DNA of 64,000 bases from Cadophora sp. MPI-SDFR-AT-0126 (taxonomy: Eukaryota > Ascomycota > Leotiomycetes > Helotiales > Ploettnerulaceae): contig JAGMVK010000003.1 of the NCBI GenBank assembly GCA_020747065.1, forward strand, positions 1,860,001 through 1,924,000. Direction: 5' to 3'. The notes under the pieces were generated by a model that was not told where the DNA came from, ran no database searches, and was given only the letters and a program-made list of their open reading frames with translations. A program made the translations under genes and the position numbers. Of this stretch, positions 11,325-22,386 are shown piece after piece; positions within the stretch are counted from its first letter, which is position 1; every line of letters starts with the position of its first letter.

Positions 11325-13217
11325 ATGCCACCTCGCCTTGAATTGAAGAAATCTTACACACACGCAGACATGATTCTTTCGTCACGGAAATCTCCTCGCC
11401 TAAGCTTACGGCCCGGCAAGTACGATGGCTCGGATCGAGGCCCTACTTCCTCAACTTCCTCTCGATTCAGCTTCCAACATCTGATTGTCTCACCACCTCC
11501 TTCTCCAGGACTTCCAGCTTTAGTGCCCAGACATGGAAAGCCCACGACTACACATACACCGAGAAGATGCCTGAGGGCGGCTTGCTGGCTGCTTGGTGTA
11601 TTGGCCATGTTATATTTGGGATTGCGATTTGCCAGGGTACAATTAGTTGATGTAAGGCGGCCAGTGGGTTGGAGCACACACTCTGGGGAGGAATTCGAGA
11701 TCGTTGGAGAAGATGAATTACCCGACTTTCCAACGCCAGTTGTGGTTACAGACAAACGAGGGAGAACCAAGTGGACTGTTTCAATCCCTCCGGATCATGA
11801 CTTCCCTCTGCAGCCCAAGCAATATGCAGAGATATGTCAGCAGAATATGGAGGTTGCGAATCACGTTGCAGATTTACATGCTCATATTCACAAGCAGCAC
11901 TTTCATTACGACTATTACCATGTTGACCAGAATTTCATGGATGTAGCCGAGGCGGAGTTCTATGGACTGCTCCCAGGACCTAAAGCGAAGACGACGATGA
12001 AGGAGGGTGGATCTTTGGTTGGAGAAAGTACGGATGGGTTGATTGAGACAAAGGAGTGTGAGAAGACTTTGACATTCGTGATGGAGACTTCGGATGCTGG
12101 ATTAGGAAAGACCTTGATGATGATGTGGACTGCCTATGGCTTGGCGCAGAAGGAGGGAAGGGACTTTTTTGTCGATGACTCGAGATGGTAAGTATATCTG
12201 ATTTTGACTGCTGCAGGTATACTGATATTTTGAAGGGCATACGGCAAATACACTAACTATTTCCGTTCTCCTCCAATTCCGGGCTGCAGACCACCGCCAA
12301 GACATGAGATGTTACCTTGTCCACATCATGCACGCCATCTTGTTGTATCGGCAGCGACAGCTGCCTGGTCATTCGGAGGCTCATTCAATGAGCAATTTGA
12401 AGACCCCCGTAAGATGGAAGTCTATCGCCAGAAGCCTATCTATGCTCTAGCCCGTGCGGGTTACGAAGCACTTTTCAAGCTCAACGATGGAGATCAAAAA
12501 TATGTCGAAGATCGTATCTCGCTTCTGCTAGAGAAGACTCTCCGACCCCCACCAGAAACCGAAAATGGGATTATCATTGGTGTTCACGTTCGTCATGGTG
12601 ATCGACATCCATACGAATTCCAATACAAGGATGCCTATGTACCACTCGATCGATATGGCGACAAGGCACGAGGAATTCTTTACGACACATTCAACAGCTC
12701 AGGACCAGATGGAGAAGAGAATCTAATGGCCGAAATGCATAGCGTCTTCCTCGTATCATCCGACGATCCAGATGTCTATGACTCAGAAGAATTCTCCCAC
12801 GCATTACGAGCACAAGAGCTCATCCGCCTCGCTTCGAAGAAAAGTATCAACTCCGCTAAGCCAACCGGTGGGGCGATCCGCAAATTCGTCGACGAAAACG
12901 TAGGCTGGGAAGGCGGGTTTTTCGCGGGCATGTTCTGGAGTCTAGGAAAGCCGACTAGTGTCCCAGCTACAGCTGTCGAGACCCCTGATACGAATCTACC
13001 GCCTACGGACGAAGCATTGCGGTTACGACAGCTCGTCGGACGGGCATACCTGATGGATCTTGCTGTTCTGGGGAAAGCTAGTGATCGTCTTGTATGCACA
13101 GTCAGTAGTATGGGATGTAAGATATTGGCTGTTATGATGGGGTGGGAAGCGGCCATCGAGAAGGGAAAGTGGGTCAACATCGATGGCGACTTCGAGTGGA
13201 GGGGTGTCGACTGGTGA
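11325..13217 (+). CDS. Type II membrane protein, glycosyltransferase-like
   Basis: Two exons, 11325-12187 and 12236-13217, encode about 614 residues from the ATG at 11325 (599 if the ATG at 11370 is used). The 48-nt intron begins GTAAGT and splicing restores SRWAYGKY. A basic, Ser/Pro-rich cytoplasmic tail is followed by one membrane segment (about 85-101, ACWLLGVLAMLYLGLRF) and a large lumenal domain, the layout of a Golgi type II enzyme. The motif GVHVRHGDRHPYEFQY (about 402-417) resembles the nucleotide-sugar-binding Arg motif of the fucosyltransferase (GT23/O-FucT) superfamily, and LPCPHHA lies before it. I recognise it as a conserved fungal protein, but the donor and acceptor are unknown. 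The glycosyltransferase assignment is inference from the Arg motif and topology. Confidence 0.6.
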
Positions 13218-14094
13218 TTGATTAGTCGTGGCTATCGGTTCTTGACTTGACGCCTTGCTGTTCTGATAGCGATCCTGTTGGTCCTTGGTGCGTGCATGCG
13301 TGTGTGTGTTTCATTCTATGACGGGTTCTAGGGTTTTGATTCAGAGGCATTTCTGCGTGCGTTGCGTTGCATGGCATGGTTTGGCGTTGGTGGTTTGTGG
13401 ATCGTGTGAAATCGGTACACTCGCTTGTCTCGAGAGAGACTTTTGAACAAAGATGAGGGGGGATGCATCTGTACATAGTAATACCCGCACCAAAAGTGTT
13501 TGGAGAAGCAAGGGGTCCTGGGGGTAGAGTAGTGGATGATAAAAGCCTGGGGCTTGTTAGACATGAGATGAGATGAAAAATAAATAAAAAGACATTTACA
13601 TTCATACATTTTGTCATCAATACCCGGACTTTTGAGGAGTATGTCTTTAGGCTTGGGGCAGGTAATAGTGAAGAGAGGAGAGAGCGAAGAGGAATAGCTT
13701 GCAGACTAGGGTGAGGGTTCCGAGTAGGCTAAGCAGTTTTTTTCCGGAGGACGGGGTGAGACTGGATCCGTGGAAGGCTGCTTGTAATATTGCTAGATAG
13801 AGATTTTAATGGATATGTTTTCATGAGATTAATCTGATCCGTTCTGGGGTCCCCTCTCTGCCTAATGGTAGGAGAATCTGCTGATCGCAAAGATAGACTT
13901 GACCACATGATCTTAATATAACTGCTACTACTATGCCTGCCACTCAGGTATAAAACAGAATTACGAAGCACGGATACAGGCTCGGCTAACATGTTTTGTT
14001 TTGACTGTATTTTAGCGAGCAAATTCTTATCTACCAGACCAAATCATTCGCTGTAAATCTAAGACAATGAACATCCTCTGCATCCTTATGCAAC
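13218..14094. other. Convergent intergenic region
   Basis: This lies between two converging genes and should contain both 3' ends. It is T-rich on the plus strand near 13440-13620. Short open frames on the minus strand resemble no protein and are rejected. Confidence 0.5.
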
Positions 14095-15520
14095 TCAAGG
14101 ATTCGTCGTATCAACCACAACCTTCAACACCAAATTCCCCTCATCATCCTTCACACGGCCAGCAATAGCGAACGCATTCGGAATATCATCAAAGCCCTTG
14201 AATGTCTGCGTGATGAGTTTCGAGAGATCAGGGAGAAGAGGGTTGTTGCTTGAGACGAGTTTGATGGCTTCGTCGTAGGTGTTGGCGTAGCGGAAGACGC
14301 CAACGAGGTCGATTTCGCGGAGGGCTGCCGCTGAGATGGGGAGGGTTTGGATAGGTGAGCCCATGCCGATTAGCATGATTCTGCCGCCGGGGCGGGTGGA
14401 CTGGTTGTTGGTTAGTAACGTCTTCCCAAAACAGCGAGTAGAGGGAGAGAAAAAGGGAGAAAACGGGGGGAAATGGGGGAGGAGAAAGGTGGCAGTACAT
14501 AAATCGCAGCCTGCAAACAGCTCTCCACGCCCGTACACTCAAACACAGCATCCACCTCCTTCCCTCCAACTGTCCCCTTAACCAACTCCGCCACCTCCTT
14601 CGCAAACGCCAGCTTCTCCTCGATCGCCTGCGGTCTCTTCATAGGCACCACGACCTTCTCATCGGCGAACTTGTTCTGCACGGCGAACTCTACGCGCTCT
14701 GCTTGGATGTCGGCGATGATGACGGTGGAGGCGCCGTAGACTTTGCACATTGCTGCGCAGAGGAGGCCGACTGCTCCTGCGCCGAAGATGAGGACGGTGG
14801 AGGACTTGGGGAGGGAGGCTCGACGGAGGCCGTGGATGGCTACGCCCAGGGGCTCGAGGATTGCGCCGGTGGAGAGGGAGACGTTGGGTGGGAGTCTGGG
14901 GACTGTTAGATTTTACTTTTTCTTCTTCTTTCAATTTTCTCATCTTCAAAATCCTCCCATATCTTATATTGAGACTTGAACTTTGGACACTGGCAGGGGC
15001 TAGAATAACAAACATACTTATGGCAGTACACAGCGGGGTGATTGATCTTCGCCTGCAACGTCCCCTGGAAATGAGGGTATGACTTCGCCGAGCTCCTAAA
15101 TCGCAAAGCCTTGCAGATATTGTAGCGTCCAGACGTACACAGCTCGCACTCTAGACATGGCAGTCCGACTTCCAGGGCGACTCTATCGCCGACTTGGAGA
15201 GAGGTGACGGAGCTTCCGACTGCTGTTACGACGCCGGAGGATTCGTGGCCGAGTGTTAAGGGCTCTTGAACGATGATGTCGCCGTTGCGGTAATGGTTGA
15301 AGTAGTGGAGGTCGGAACCGCAGAGACCCGTGGACTGCACGGCAACTTGGACTTCGGTTGAGGATGGGCTTGGGAGGTCGCGATGTTCCTGGAGGTTGAT
15401 GGTCAGTATATCTTCAATGGGAACTTGGGCTGTGCCAATGACGTGGGCACTTACTATCTTCAAGTCTTTTACTCCGTGGAGCACTGAAGCTACGACTTGC
15501 TCGCTTTTTGTCTCTGCCAT
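14095..15520 (-). CDS. Zinc-dependent sorbitol/xylitol dehydrogenase-like MDR enzyme
   Basis: Four exons on the minus strand (15520-15455, 15388-15018, 14895-14499, 14400-14095) encode 379 residues, the usual length for the family. The three introns have GTAAGT, GTATGT and GTACTG donors. The GroES-like domain carries catalytic zinc ligands C45 (GLCGSD) and H70-E71 (GHE). Structural zinc cysteines C100, C103, C106 and C114 are all present. The Rossmann domain has GAGAVG (about 184-189) followed by an acidic residue in IIADI, which favours NAD over NADP. The family includes sorbitol dehydrogenase, xylitol dehydrogenase and L-arabinitol 4-dehydrogenase; the exact polyol cannot be told by eye. 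It is divergently transcribed from the SDR gene 628 bp away, suggesting joint regulation. Confidence 0.9.
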
Positions 15521-16148
15521 ATTGAGGGGGTTTTATCTGGTTTGTGGATGGAGAAGATTGAAGATATTGAACGACGAGGGTTGTTGCTCAGGTGCTTCAA
15601 TTGGGTTTCATGTAGGGTACAGCGGAGTGTAAGAAAGTCCCGTAGGTAAGGCAAAAGATCTAAAGCCGTTTAGTAAATCCCAGAAGCGGCTATTCAACGA
15701 TGCATGGCATTCCATCCCATCCTATCCCACTTGTACACCTGTAACTTGGTTCTTGTGACAGCGAAATCGCGAGCTCGGGCTCTGACGGCATGCAAGCTCG
15801 AAGTTCAGTGGAAGATGGCAGGGATGATGTGCTGTGCCCCCGCCGTGGACCCCTCACGCGGGGTGCTGAATAGTGGCTTTGTGGCTGGAATACACGCTGA
15901 AAAGGGCAATTTTCCCCACTGGGAGCTGCCGCTAGCCATGTCATGGCCCGCGTTTCGGAGGGAATTGCAGCGGAGGAGGGGTTGTCGCTGGTCTGGGCTG
16001 CATAGAAATTGTTGATTTCATTTGCCGGTTCCCGATAACCTGTTTGACGTTGTTCTTCCTTCTTTCTATTGCTTCACTTGTCATCCTTTTTCTTCTATAA
16101 ACACCCAATCGCTTTCACTTAGTAAGAGCAAAGGAAAGAACAGGCAAT
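15521..16148. promoter_or_regulatory. Shared divergent promoter with CreA-like motifs
   Basis: These 628 bp separate the start codons of the MDR and SDR genes. Matches to the CreA carbon-repression consensus SYGGRG are GCGGGG on the minus strand (15838-15843), GCGGGG on the plus strand (15858-15863) and GCGGAG near 15969. The first two lie close together in opposite orientation, an arrangement known for strong CreA targets. The consensus is short and occurs often by chance, so the clustering matters more than any single site. Binding is inferred. Confidence 0.4.
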
Positions 16149-17088
16149 ATGGCAGCTTCACAAACTATGGCCATGTTCTCGCTGGAGGGGCAGACTGCTC
16201 TCGTCACAGGTGGAACGAGGGGTATCGGACAAGCTGCAGCCATTGCGCTGGCCGAGTGTGGTGCAGATGTTATCTTGATACAGGTGTAGTTTCTCCCACT
16301 CTTCACTTCCAGCCATTATCAATGTTAAGATTCCATTCTGACCTTCAAAAACAGCGCGATCGATCGAGCACAGCCACGCAGCAAGCAATTGAAACTCTAG
16401 GACGAAAAGCTACCGTCTATACCGCGGATCTCTCGTCGCAAGCAGAGGTCAAGGCTCTTACACCGGCGATCTTGAAAGATGGGCATAAGATTCGGATTCT
16501 GGTGAATTGTGCTGGTATTCAGCGGAGACATCCATGTGCTGAGTTTCCGGATGATGATTGGAATGAGGTATGTCTCTCCGCAGCCCACATCACCTATCGA
16601 TTGTGATTGCAGAGGAAATAAGGCCAGAAGTCTAAGAAGAACAGGTAATTCAAGTCAACCTCACCACAGTCTTCACCATCTGCCGCGACATTGGCGCTCA
16701 CATGCTCTCCCTCGAACCCTCCTCCACTGGCCGTCGAGGCAGCATCATCAACTTCGCATCCCTCCTAACCTTCCAAGGCGGACTCACCGTCCCAGCATAT
16801 GCCGCATCGAAAGGCGCCGTAGCACAACTCACGAAATCACTCGCCAATGAATGGTCCTCAAAGGGTGTCACCGTCAATGCTATTGCGCCGGGGTATATCG
16901 CTACGGAGATGAATACTGCCTTGCTGGCGGATGCGAATCGGTTGAAGAGCATCAGTGAGAGGATTCCGGCGGGGAGGTGGGGTGTGCCGGAAGACTTCAA
17001 GGGGAGTGTGGTGTATTTGGCGAGTGGTGCGAGTAGCTATGTGAGTGGGCATGTTTTGGTTGTTGATGGTGGGTGGATGGGAAGGTAG
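16149..17088 (+). CDS. SDR dehydrogenase, KduD / 2-deoxy-D-gluconate 3-dehydrogenase-like
   Basis: Three exons (16149-16283, 16355-16567, 16645-17088) encode 263 residues, normal for a classical SDR. The cofactor motif TGGTRGIG and the NAG-like NCAGIQRR segment are clear. The catalytic triad is S155 (NFASLL), Y168 and K172 (YAASK). The stretch from FQGGLTVP through [19 protein letters not shown] and VVDGGW closely follows bacterial KduD, which oxidises or reduces keto-deoxy sugar acids. KduD-like function (uronate or deoxygluconate metabolism) is the best guess, but fungal relatives are often only annotated as such and could act on another sugar. It pairs divergently with the polyol-dehydrogenase-like gene. 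Confidence 0.85.
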
Positions 17089-18586
17089 ATGGTTGCTGTC
17101 TTTTCGCAGCGGCTGTGAGGGCCAGAGGTAGAGGCATACTTTGCTAAATACATTAGAGGATTCTATATATCAGCAGCCGAAGGGCAAGGTTTGCCTTGCT
17201 ACAATTCCAGATGAGCTTTTATCTGAAACTTTCGATTCCAATTTTTCCTGTCTCGATGCCTATGTTGTACCATTCCTGATAGAAATGGCGAGTCAACAGA
17301 CTCTTCAATTCATCGAAGCGAAACACGTGATGGGAATTGTAAACAATGCCTGAGAATGCACCAAGGTATTCTGCCTTTAATCTTGAAGCGGCCCGCCTGT
17401 TCTCTCTCGATCATGGCGGTATTTACAGGTAGCTAAAATTGACAAGAAACGCCGAGGTTGGGGGACGGTACTCTTTGTAGCTTTCATGCTCGATAATCCC
17501 CGTTCGGCAACTTCCAACTCGGCGATCAGCCAGTGACTTAAGCAGTATGCGACAGTCCATCCTCCCAGCTTTAGCACCTGCTTTTGAAAACATCATGAGC
17601 GAACTTTACTAATCCTGGCAGCGGACACCCAGATGCAAGGGAACGAAAAAGCTGTTTTGAAAACACGTGGTCAAGCACTCTGTCAGGCTTTCAGGGGCAT
17701 TCGGAGGCTTTTGGTGGCTTTTCTCGGGAGCCGCCAACCATGATCTGCTTTCCAACGGAAAATACAAGGCTACGCACCGAAACAAAAGCTAGCATCGATC
17801 GCACAGATCAATCGTTCGTGGAAAGGAAATCGAATCATAAGTTTCTCGAAACGAAGAATGTTCCCGTTGGCTGGCCAGATTAACATTCCGTGCACTATCG
17901 ATTTCAAATTTGGATCATCAAACGGACTTCGCGAAAGTGCCACGAACTTAACTCGCCGTCTAGCCGATGCAAGTTAATAAGTCGGCGGACGTGTTCATTT
18001 CTTAGGAACGCGTTCGGTTGCCCGGAGCACGAGATTAATAGACAAAATAGAACAGAAGCTCGAATGTTCCAGCTCCATTTCCGAGATATGAGCAGCAGAA
18101 GGCATCAAAGATTTTGCATCTTTGCTTCCTAACTTCATCCAACGAACTCATTCTCTTGACACGTTGAAAGCTTCGAACTGTTCTAGAAGGTTATGCCTGC
18201 CGATAGAAATCAATAACACGGTGGGATATCGCCTGCACTCAATCCGTTTCAAAGCGGACGCGATACTGGACCTCACCCCTGTCGCCCCCTCCTATTTGGA
18301 ACACCCCGACCTCCAGCCATAATTTCGAATCGAACGCCCACACGCATCCGGAGACGTGTATCACGAACTTCCACAGCAACCAGCGCTTTTCTTGCAAATC
18401 GTTTATCAACACTGCGAGGCCACTGCAGGGCGGTGTCCAGGACCAGTTCGCATCTTTCTACCCCCCCAACCAACAAGTACCTGCTCCCACTTAATCCCTT
18501 TAAGAGTCTCGGAGACAGTCGACCAGCAGCAGATCAAACGCAGCATAATCAGTCAATATTTCGGAAACACGGACTTTACACAAATC
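17089..18586. other. Intergenic, 1.5 kb
   Basis: I see no supportable gene. It should hold the SDR 3' end and the promoter and leader of the gene at 18587. The frame of the next gene stays open upstream to 18356, but this part has no ATG-started, protein-like character and is taken as leader. Confidence 0.5.
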
Positions 18587-20182
18587 ATGGCGACTACACA
18601 ACCCCTCCGAGCGAAGCCTTCCTTTCGCAGAGAATCTCCTTCGCCCTCCACATCTCCTACGCCAGCTATTGGAGCTTATCCTGAGCTCTCGCGGAGCGTC
18701 TCCATGGGCTCTACCGGTTCTCTCTATTCTGGCGGATCTAGCACGATGGGAAGGGATTCTCTAGGTAGCAACAGCTCTGGAACTTCGGTATCACGGTCGT
18801 CATCAGCTAGCTACTCGAATCGACAATCAACAGGAGGACTGGACAAGCCGAAGAGACGAGGTTATGTGAGACCACAGGGAACGAACTTTGCTGCCTCAGC
18901 ACAATCAAGAGAGAGCGTCTTGAGTTTGGGGAGCATCGCACATCTACAATATTACTTTGCACGAACAGGGCTATTGGATGGGAAGGGGGGCCGACTGGCC
19001 AAGAAGAAGGATAACCGTGGCACACTGGATTTGTCGGTTTTAGACACTTCGTTCCTCACTCCCAAGGTCTCGGGATCAGATGTAGACTCGTCGTATGCGT
19101 CGATGGGAAGTAGTCCCGAGCTTCACGCACAGGGATTAGGAGGCATGTTGGTAGAAAGTCCTACACAAGAGGAATACGATTACTTCAGTGGAGAGGAAGA
19201 GGAAGATCCAGATCATCCACATATGCTCCCTCCAACCGTCAGCACATACAACCACCGCGAGAAGAAGATCCCTCATCCACCGACCCTCGAAGAACTCAAG
19301 GACGACCTACAGAAATGTTTGGATGATGCGGTGAAGCTACTCGAAGACGCGAAACAAAATCCGACCTCGGCACCACCGTCGCCCCAGAAACCCGGCAGTG
19401 AACCACCAAGTCCTGCAGCAGACGATAATAGAGGCTGGCACGAGCTGCAGGGCATGCATATTCTGGATATAATGACACTTGCGATTCGAGCCGCAAAAAT
19501 GTACTACACTGCACACAACCAACCTCAGCGACTTGCAGCAATCAAGTCCGAGCGGAAGATACGAGCCGAGTTACTTTCAGTCATGGAAGTGCTGAAGCGG
19601 ATGGCGACGAGGAATTTTGCCGCTGGGATGCGAACTGAGGAGCGGCTGACGATGGAGAAGTGGGTAGCGAGTGTCTACGACCTGTTGAGCCAGGAAGAGG
19701 CTATGGAAGAGGCAGAGAGGAAGCAACGAGCGAGCTGGACCTGGCTTGATGATTCCTGGGAGGCTAGGACTGTTGAGCGTGAATTTGCGTTCATCAAATC
19801 CATGGATCCCGATGCCGAGACCCTACCGGAGTTCCAGTCCATCGACGAGGTCTCCGATGAGGCTCTACCCACCAAGTTCCTGGACGAAATGAGAACTGGA
19901 ATGAGATTGGTAAAATTGCATAATGCGGTTGTAAGGAAGAGCAAGCGCCCGTTTGGTGCTATTGATAAGTGGCACACGGATTTCGCTAAGCCATATCGTT
20001 GTGCCGAAAACTTGCGGTTCTGGATCAAGGCTGCGGAGCTGAGATGGGAAGTCGTTCTCAAAGTAGACGTAATGGGCGTTGTGAGCGGAACCGACAGATC
20101 GGCGTTGAAAGGTTTCGAGGAGGCGATTTGGAAGTGGTGTGCGAAAGTGAGAGAGGAGATTAGTGTTGAGTTGAAGGTCTGA
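18587..20182 (+). CDS. Fungal protein of unknown function, Ser-rich N-terminus and helical C-terminus
   Basis: A single exon of 531 residues begins at the ATG at 18587, which follows a leader open in the same frame. The first 110 residues are rich in Ser, Thr and Gly, likely disordered and phosphorylated. A conserved-looking segment (SIAHLQYYFARTGLLDGKGGR) leads to an acidic patch (YFSGEEEEDPDHPH) and a helical region (TLEELKDDLQKCLDDAVKLLEDAKQ). A long globular, mostly helical C-terminal half rich in Trp and charged residues follows, with RCAENLRFWIKAAELRWEVV near the end. There are no membrane segments. I do not recognise a named domain. The even codon use and protein-like composition make a real gene likely. 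Confidence 0.75.
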   Translation: MATTQPLRAKPSFRRESPSPSTSPTPAIGAYPELSRSVSMGSTGSLYSGGSSTMGRDSLGSNSSGTSVSRSSSASYSNRQSTGGLDKPKRRGYVRPQGTNFAASAQSRESVLSLGSIAHLQYYFARTGLLDGKGGRLAKKKDNRGTLDLSVLDTSFLTPKVSGSDVDSSYASMGSSPELHAQGLGGMLVESPTQEEYDYFSGEEEEDPDHPHMLPPTVSTYNHREKKIPHPPTLEELKDDLQKCLDDAVKLLEDAKQNPTSAPPSPQKPGSEPPSPAADDNRGWHELQGMHILDIMTLAIRAAKMYYTAHNQPQRLAAIKSERKIRAELLSVMEVLKRMATRNFAAGMRTEERLTMEKWVASVYDLLSQEEAMEEAERKQRASWTWLDDSWEARTVEREFAFIKSMDPDAETLPEFQSIDEVSDEALPTKFLDEMRTGMRLVKLHNAVVRKSKRPFGAIDKWHTDFAKPYRCAENLRFWIKAAELRWEVVLKVDVMGVVSGTDRSALKGFEEAIWKWCAKVREEISVELKV

Positions 20183-20617
20183 CTTTGCTCGGATGAGGTG
20201 GAAAGATTGGAGAGCATGGTTCCATGTTATGGTATATGACTTTAATGTTTATGGTAGAGGCGTGTTTGGGCCTGGTGGGGTTTCAATACTTTATTAGCTC
20301 AGCACGGCACTTGGTACAGTTGGTGACCGGTATGTATATATTGTGGTGGAGGTTATTGGCCAGACGCTAGGCCATGGGATTTCTCTTGCTTCGTACTTAT
20401 ACCCACTTTAGTCTTTGAGAATTCTTCAGTTTACTCTACTATCTTCTTGTTTTGGCGTCACACTGTGCTGTGCACACAGTCTTGGTTTTACTTTACTTGT
20501 GATCACTATTACTATTACGGTTGTTGTCCTCATTTGTTTCCAAAAGTTCAGCCAAGTCGGCGCATACATTGCCTAAATTTACAATTTACTAATAAGCTGG
20601 ACATTAGATCTCAGCCC
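20183..20617. other. Convergent intergenic region
   Basis: This 435-bp stretch lies between two converging genes. It is T-rich and should contain both polyadenylation regions. Nothing else is seen. Confidence 0.5.
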
Positions 20618-21391
20618 TCAGCCCTCCATCTCCCTCTTATACATCTCCCTAACCCTCTCTCCCTTCCTCTCGCCCCTCCACCTCTCCAACCCCTCATGCA
20701 ACCCCTTCCAATCCCTCATCAACCTCTCAATCCCCAGAATCAACTCCCGATTCCGCCCGTCCGCCTCAGCCTGGATCAACTCCATCAGATCGGCTTGCAG
20801 CTCTGCTCTGCGCTGCGAGATCAGCGCTGCTTCTGCTGCCGAGGCTTCGGCTGATTCTTGGAAGGCGGTGGCGCTGCTGGATGATGATGCTTGGGTGGGT
20901 GTTTTGTCTGCGTCGGTGTAGGGGTCAAGTTTGGATTTGGGATTGGGAGATGAGAGGAATGGGGAGGTGGAGATGGAGATATTTGGTGAAGAAGGGGCTG
21001 GAGGAGGTGGAGATGCAACGATGCATGATGCGAAGAGTGAGAGTTCTTCTGCGAGACGGCTGAATTCTTGGATCTCGGCGCTGTTGGCTTTTATGGGCTC
21101 GGGATCTTTGAAGAGCTCTTGTTCGGTCTCTTTCTCTGTCTTTGTGTGTGCTTCGCTGTTGGCTTTAATGATGTCTGGGTCAGTCTCTGTTTCTCCCTGA
21201 TTAGAGGACGAAGAGGGATCGTGAAGACTGTGAGGGGATTTGGCGAGATCTTCTTCTGTGGTGGCTGAGTGAGATGGGCTTGTGGGTTGTGAGTCGATGG
21301 TTTCGTGCGATGAATGCGAACTAGTATCTTCGTGCTCATTTTCGCTTTGTGCCCTCAGTGGTGAGAAGGCTGACTCTTGGTGAAGAGACAT
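20618..21391 (-). CDS. Hypothetical Ser/Glu-rich protein with C-terminal coiled coil
   Basis: A single exon of 257 residues starts at the ATG at 21391. The N-terminal two thirds are low complexity (Ser, Thr, Pro, Glu) with PEST-like stretches. The C-terminal 80 residues are a charged helix (RRAELQADLMELIQAEADGR and onward) likely to form a coiled coil. No known domain is recognised. A coiled-coil tail after a disordered acidic head suggests a small scaffold or adaptor, but that is speculation. A spurious frame is possible, though the orderly helix argues for a real protein. Confidence 0.5.
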   Translation of the reverse strand: MSLHQESAFSPLRAQSENEHEDTSSHSSHETIDSQPTSPSHSATTEEDLAKSPHSLHDPSSSSNQGETETDPDIIKANSEAHTKTEKETEQELFKDPEPIKANSAEIQEFSRLAEELSLFASCIVASPPPPAPSSPNISISTSPFLSSPNPKSKLDPYTDADKTPTQASSSSSATAFQESAEASAAEAALISQRRAELQADLMELIQAEADGRNRELILGIERLMRDWKGLHEGLERWRGERKGERVREMYKREMEG

Positions 21392-22386
21392 CTTGACTGC
21401 TTTAGATGGAGTTGTAAGAGAGTCTGAGTATGTTATGCGTTTGGGTACTTCACAATTGAAATTTGAGCAAGCATGTACGTGTTGATAACTGAGAAATTCC
21501 TTTTCGCAAGTCTTTGTGGATGTGTCTGCTTATGTATTGGTGAGCAGGAGAAGTGAGTCTTTGTTGGACTATGGTCCTTTGTCTGCATTTTGGTCTTTGT
21601 GAGGTGTCGAAGGATATGTCATCCTGCTTTCTTCAAAGAGAGAAGAGACTGTGGTGATGGATCTTACTTTTGTCGAATTTGGAAGAACGGGGTATTTATG
21701 GAAGATCAAAGATTAGACCTTTCGGCTCTGAGTTGAGATGATGTTTATTGTATGTTTTAAGCGAGGGCCAAAGATTTGCTTCGCGATCTTGTATACGATG
21801 CCACTGTCTGTTTCCTTAGCATCACCATATCTTATATACTTTCGTCGCTTTGAATACTAGTAAAATTGGGCTGGACAAAGCGCTTCCGTTCGTTATTCTC
21901 CTTAGCGAGCAGCATTCAAGGGAGAAAGAACTATGGTAGCGAAAGAGCCCGCTTTGGTCTTGCCTCTGTACTAACTCCACACTCCCGTTACTCTACCAAA
22001 TATCCAGTATCGCAAACCCTAAAAATCCGACGTCACTTCGGAGCATGCCATTCCATTCTCTTTGGGTTGGCGTTTAAGCCCCAATACTGCGACCAGCCAT
22101 GTTCTGACGTCCATTTGACATATAGTCTCCGCCACACTTCTGCCACGCTGTATCGTTTACACACCAGAGGAAGAGTAGGAGGATTCAACATGCGACGACA
22201 GGGTCAATGATAACAGAGCAGCGTTAACACATCTCCACGCTTTTGCTCGAGCCAGCGGTCTTTATCGTCAACAGCGTACCCCGATGCCTGGGCTACTACC
22301 GCTCATTTACAAGATCCACACAACCCTCAAGTCCGCTCGCACGGCGCTTCTCATCACAAGAAATCAGCAGTTCGTCACTGCATAAA
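21392..22386. other. Divergent intergenic region, about 1 kb
   Basis: This is a probable two-way promoter between the Ser/Glu-rich protein gene and the small membrane protein. The plus-strand frame at 21866-22210 resembles no protein and is rejected. Confidence 0.45.
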
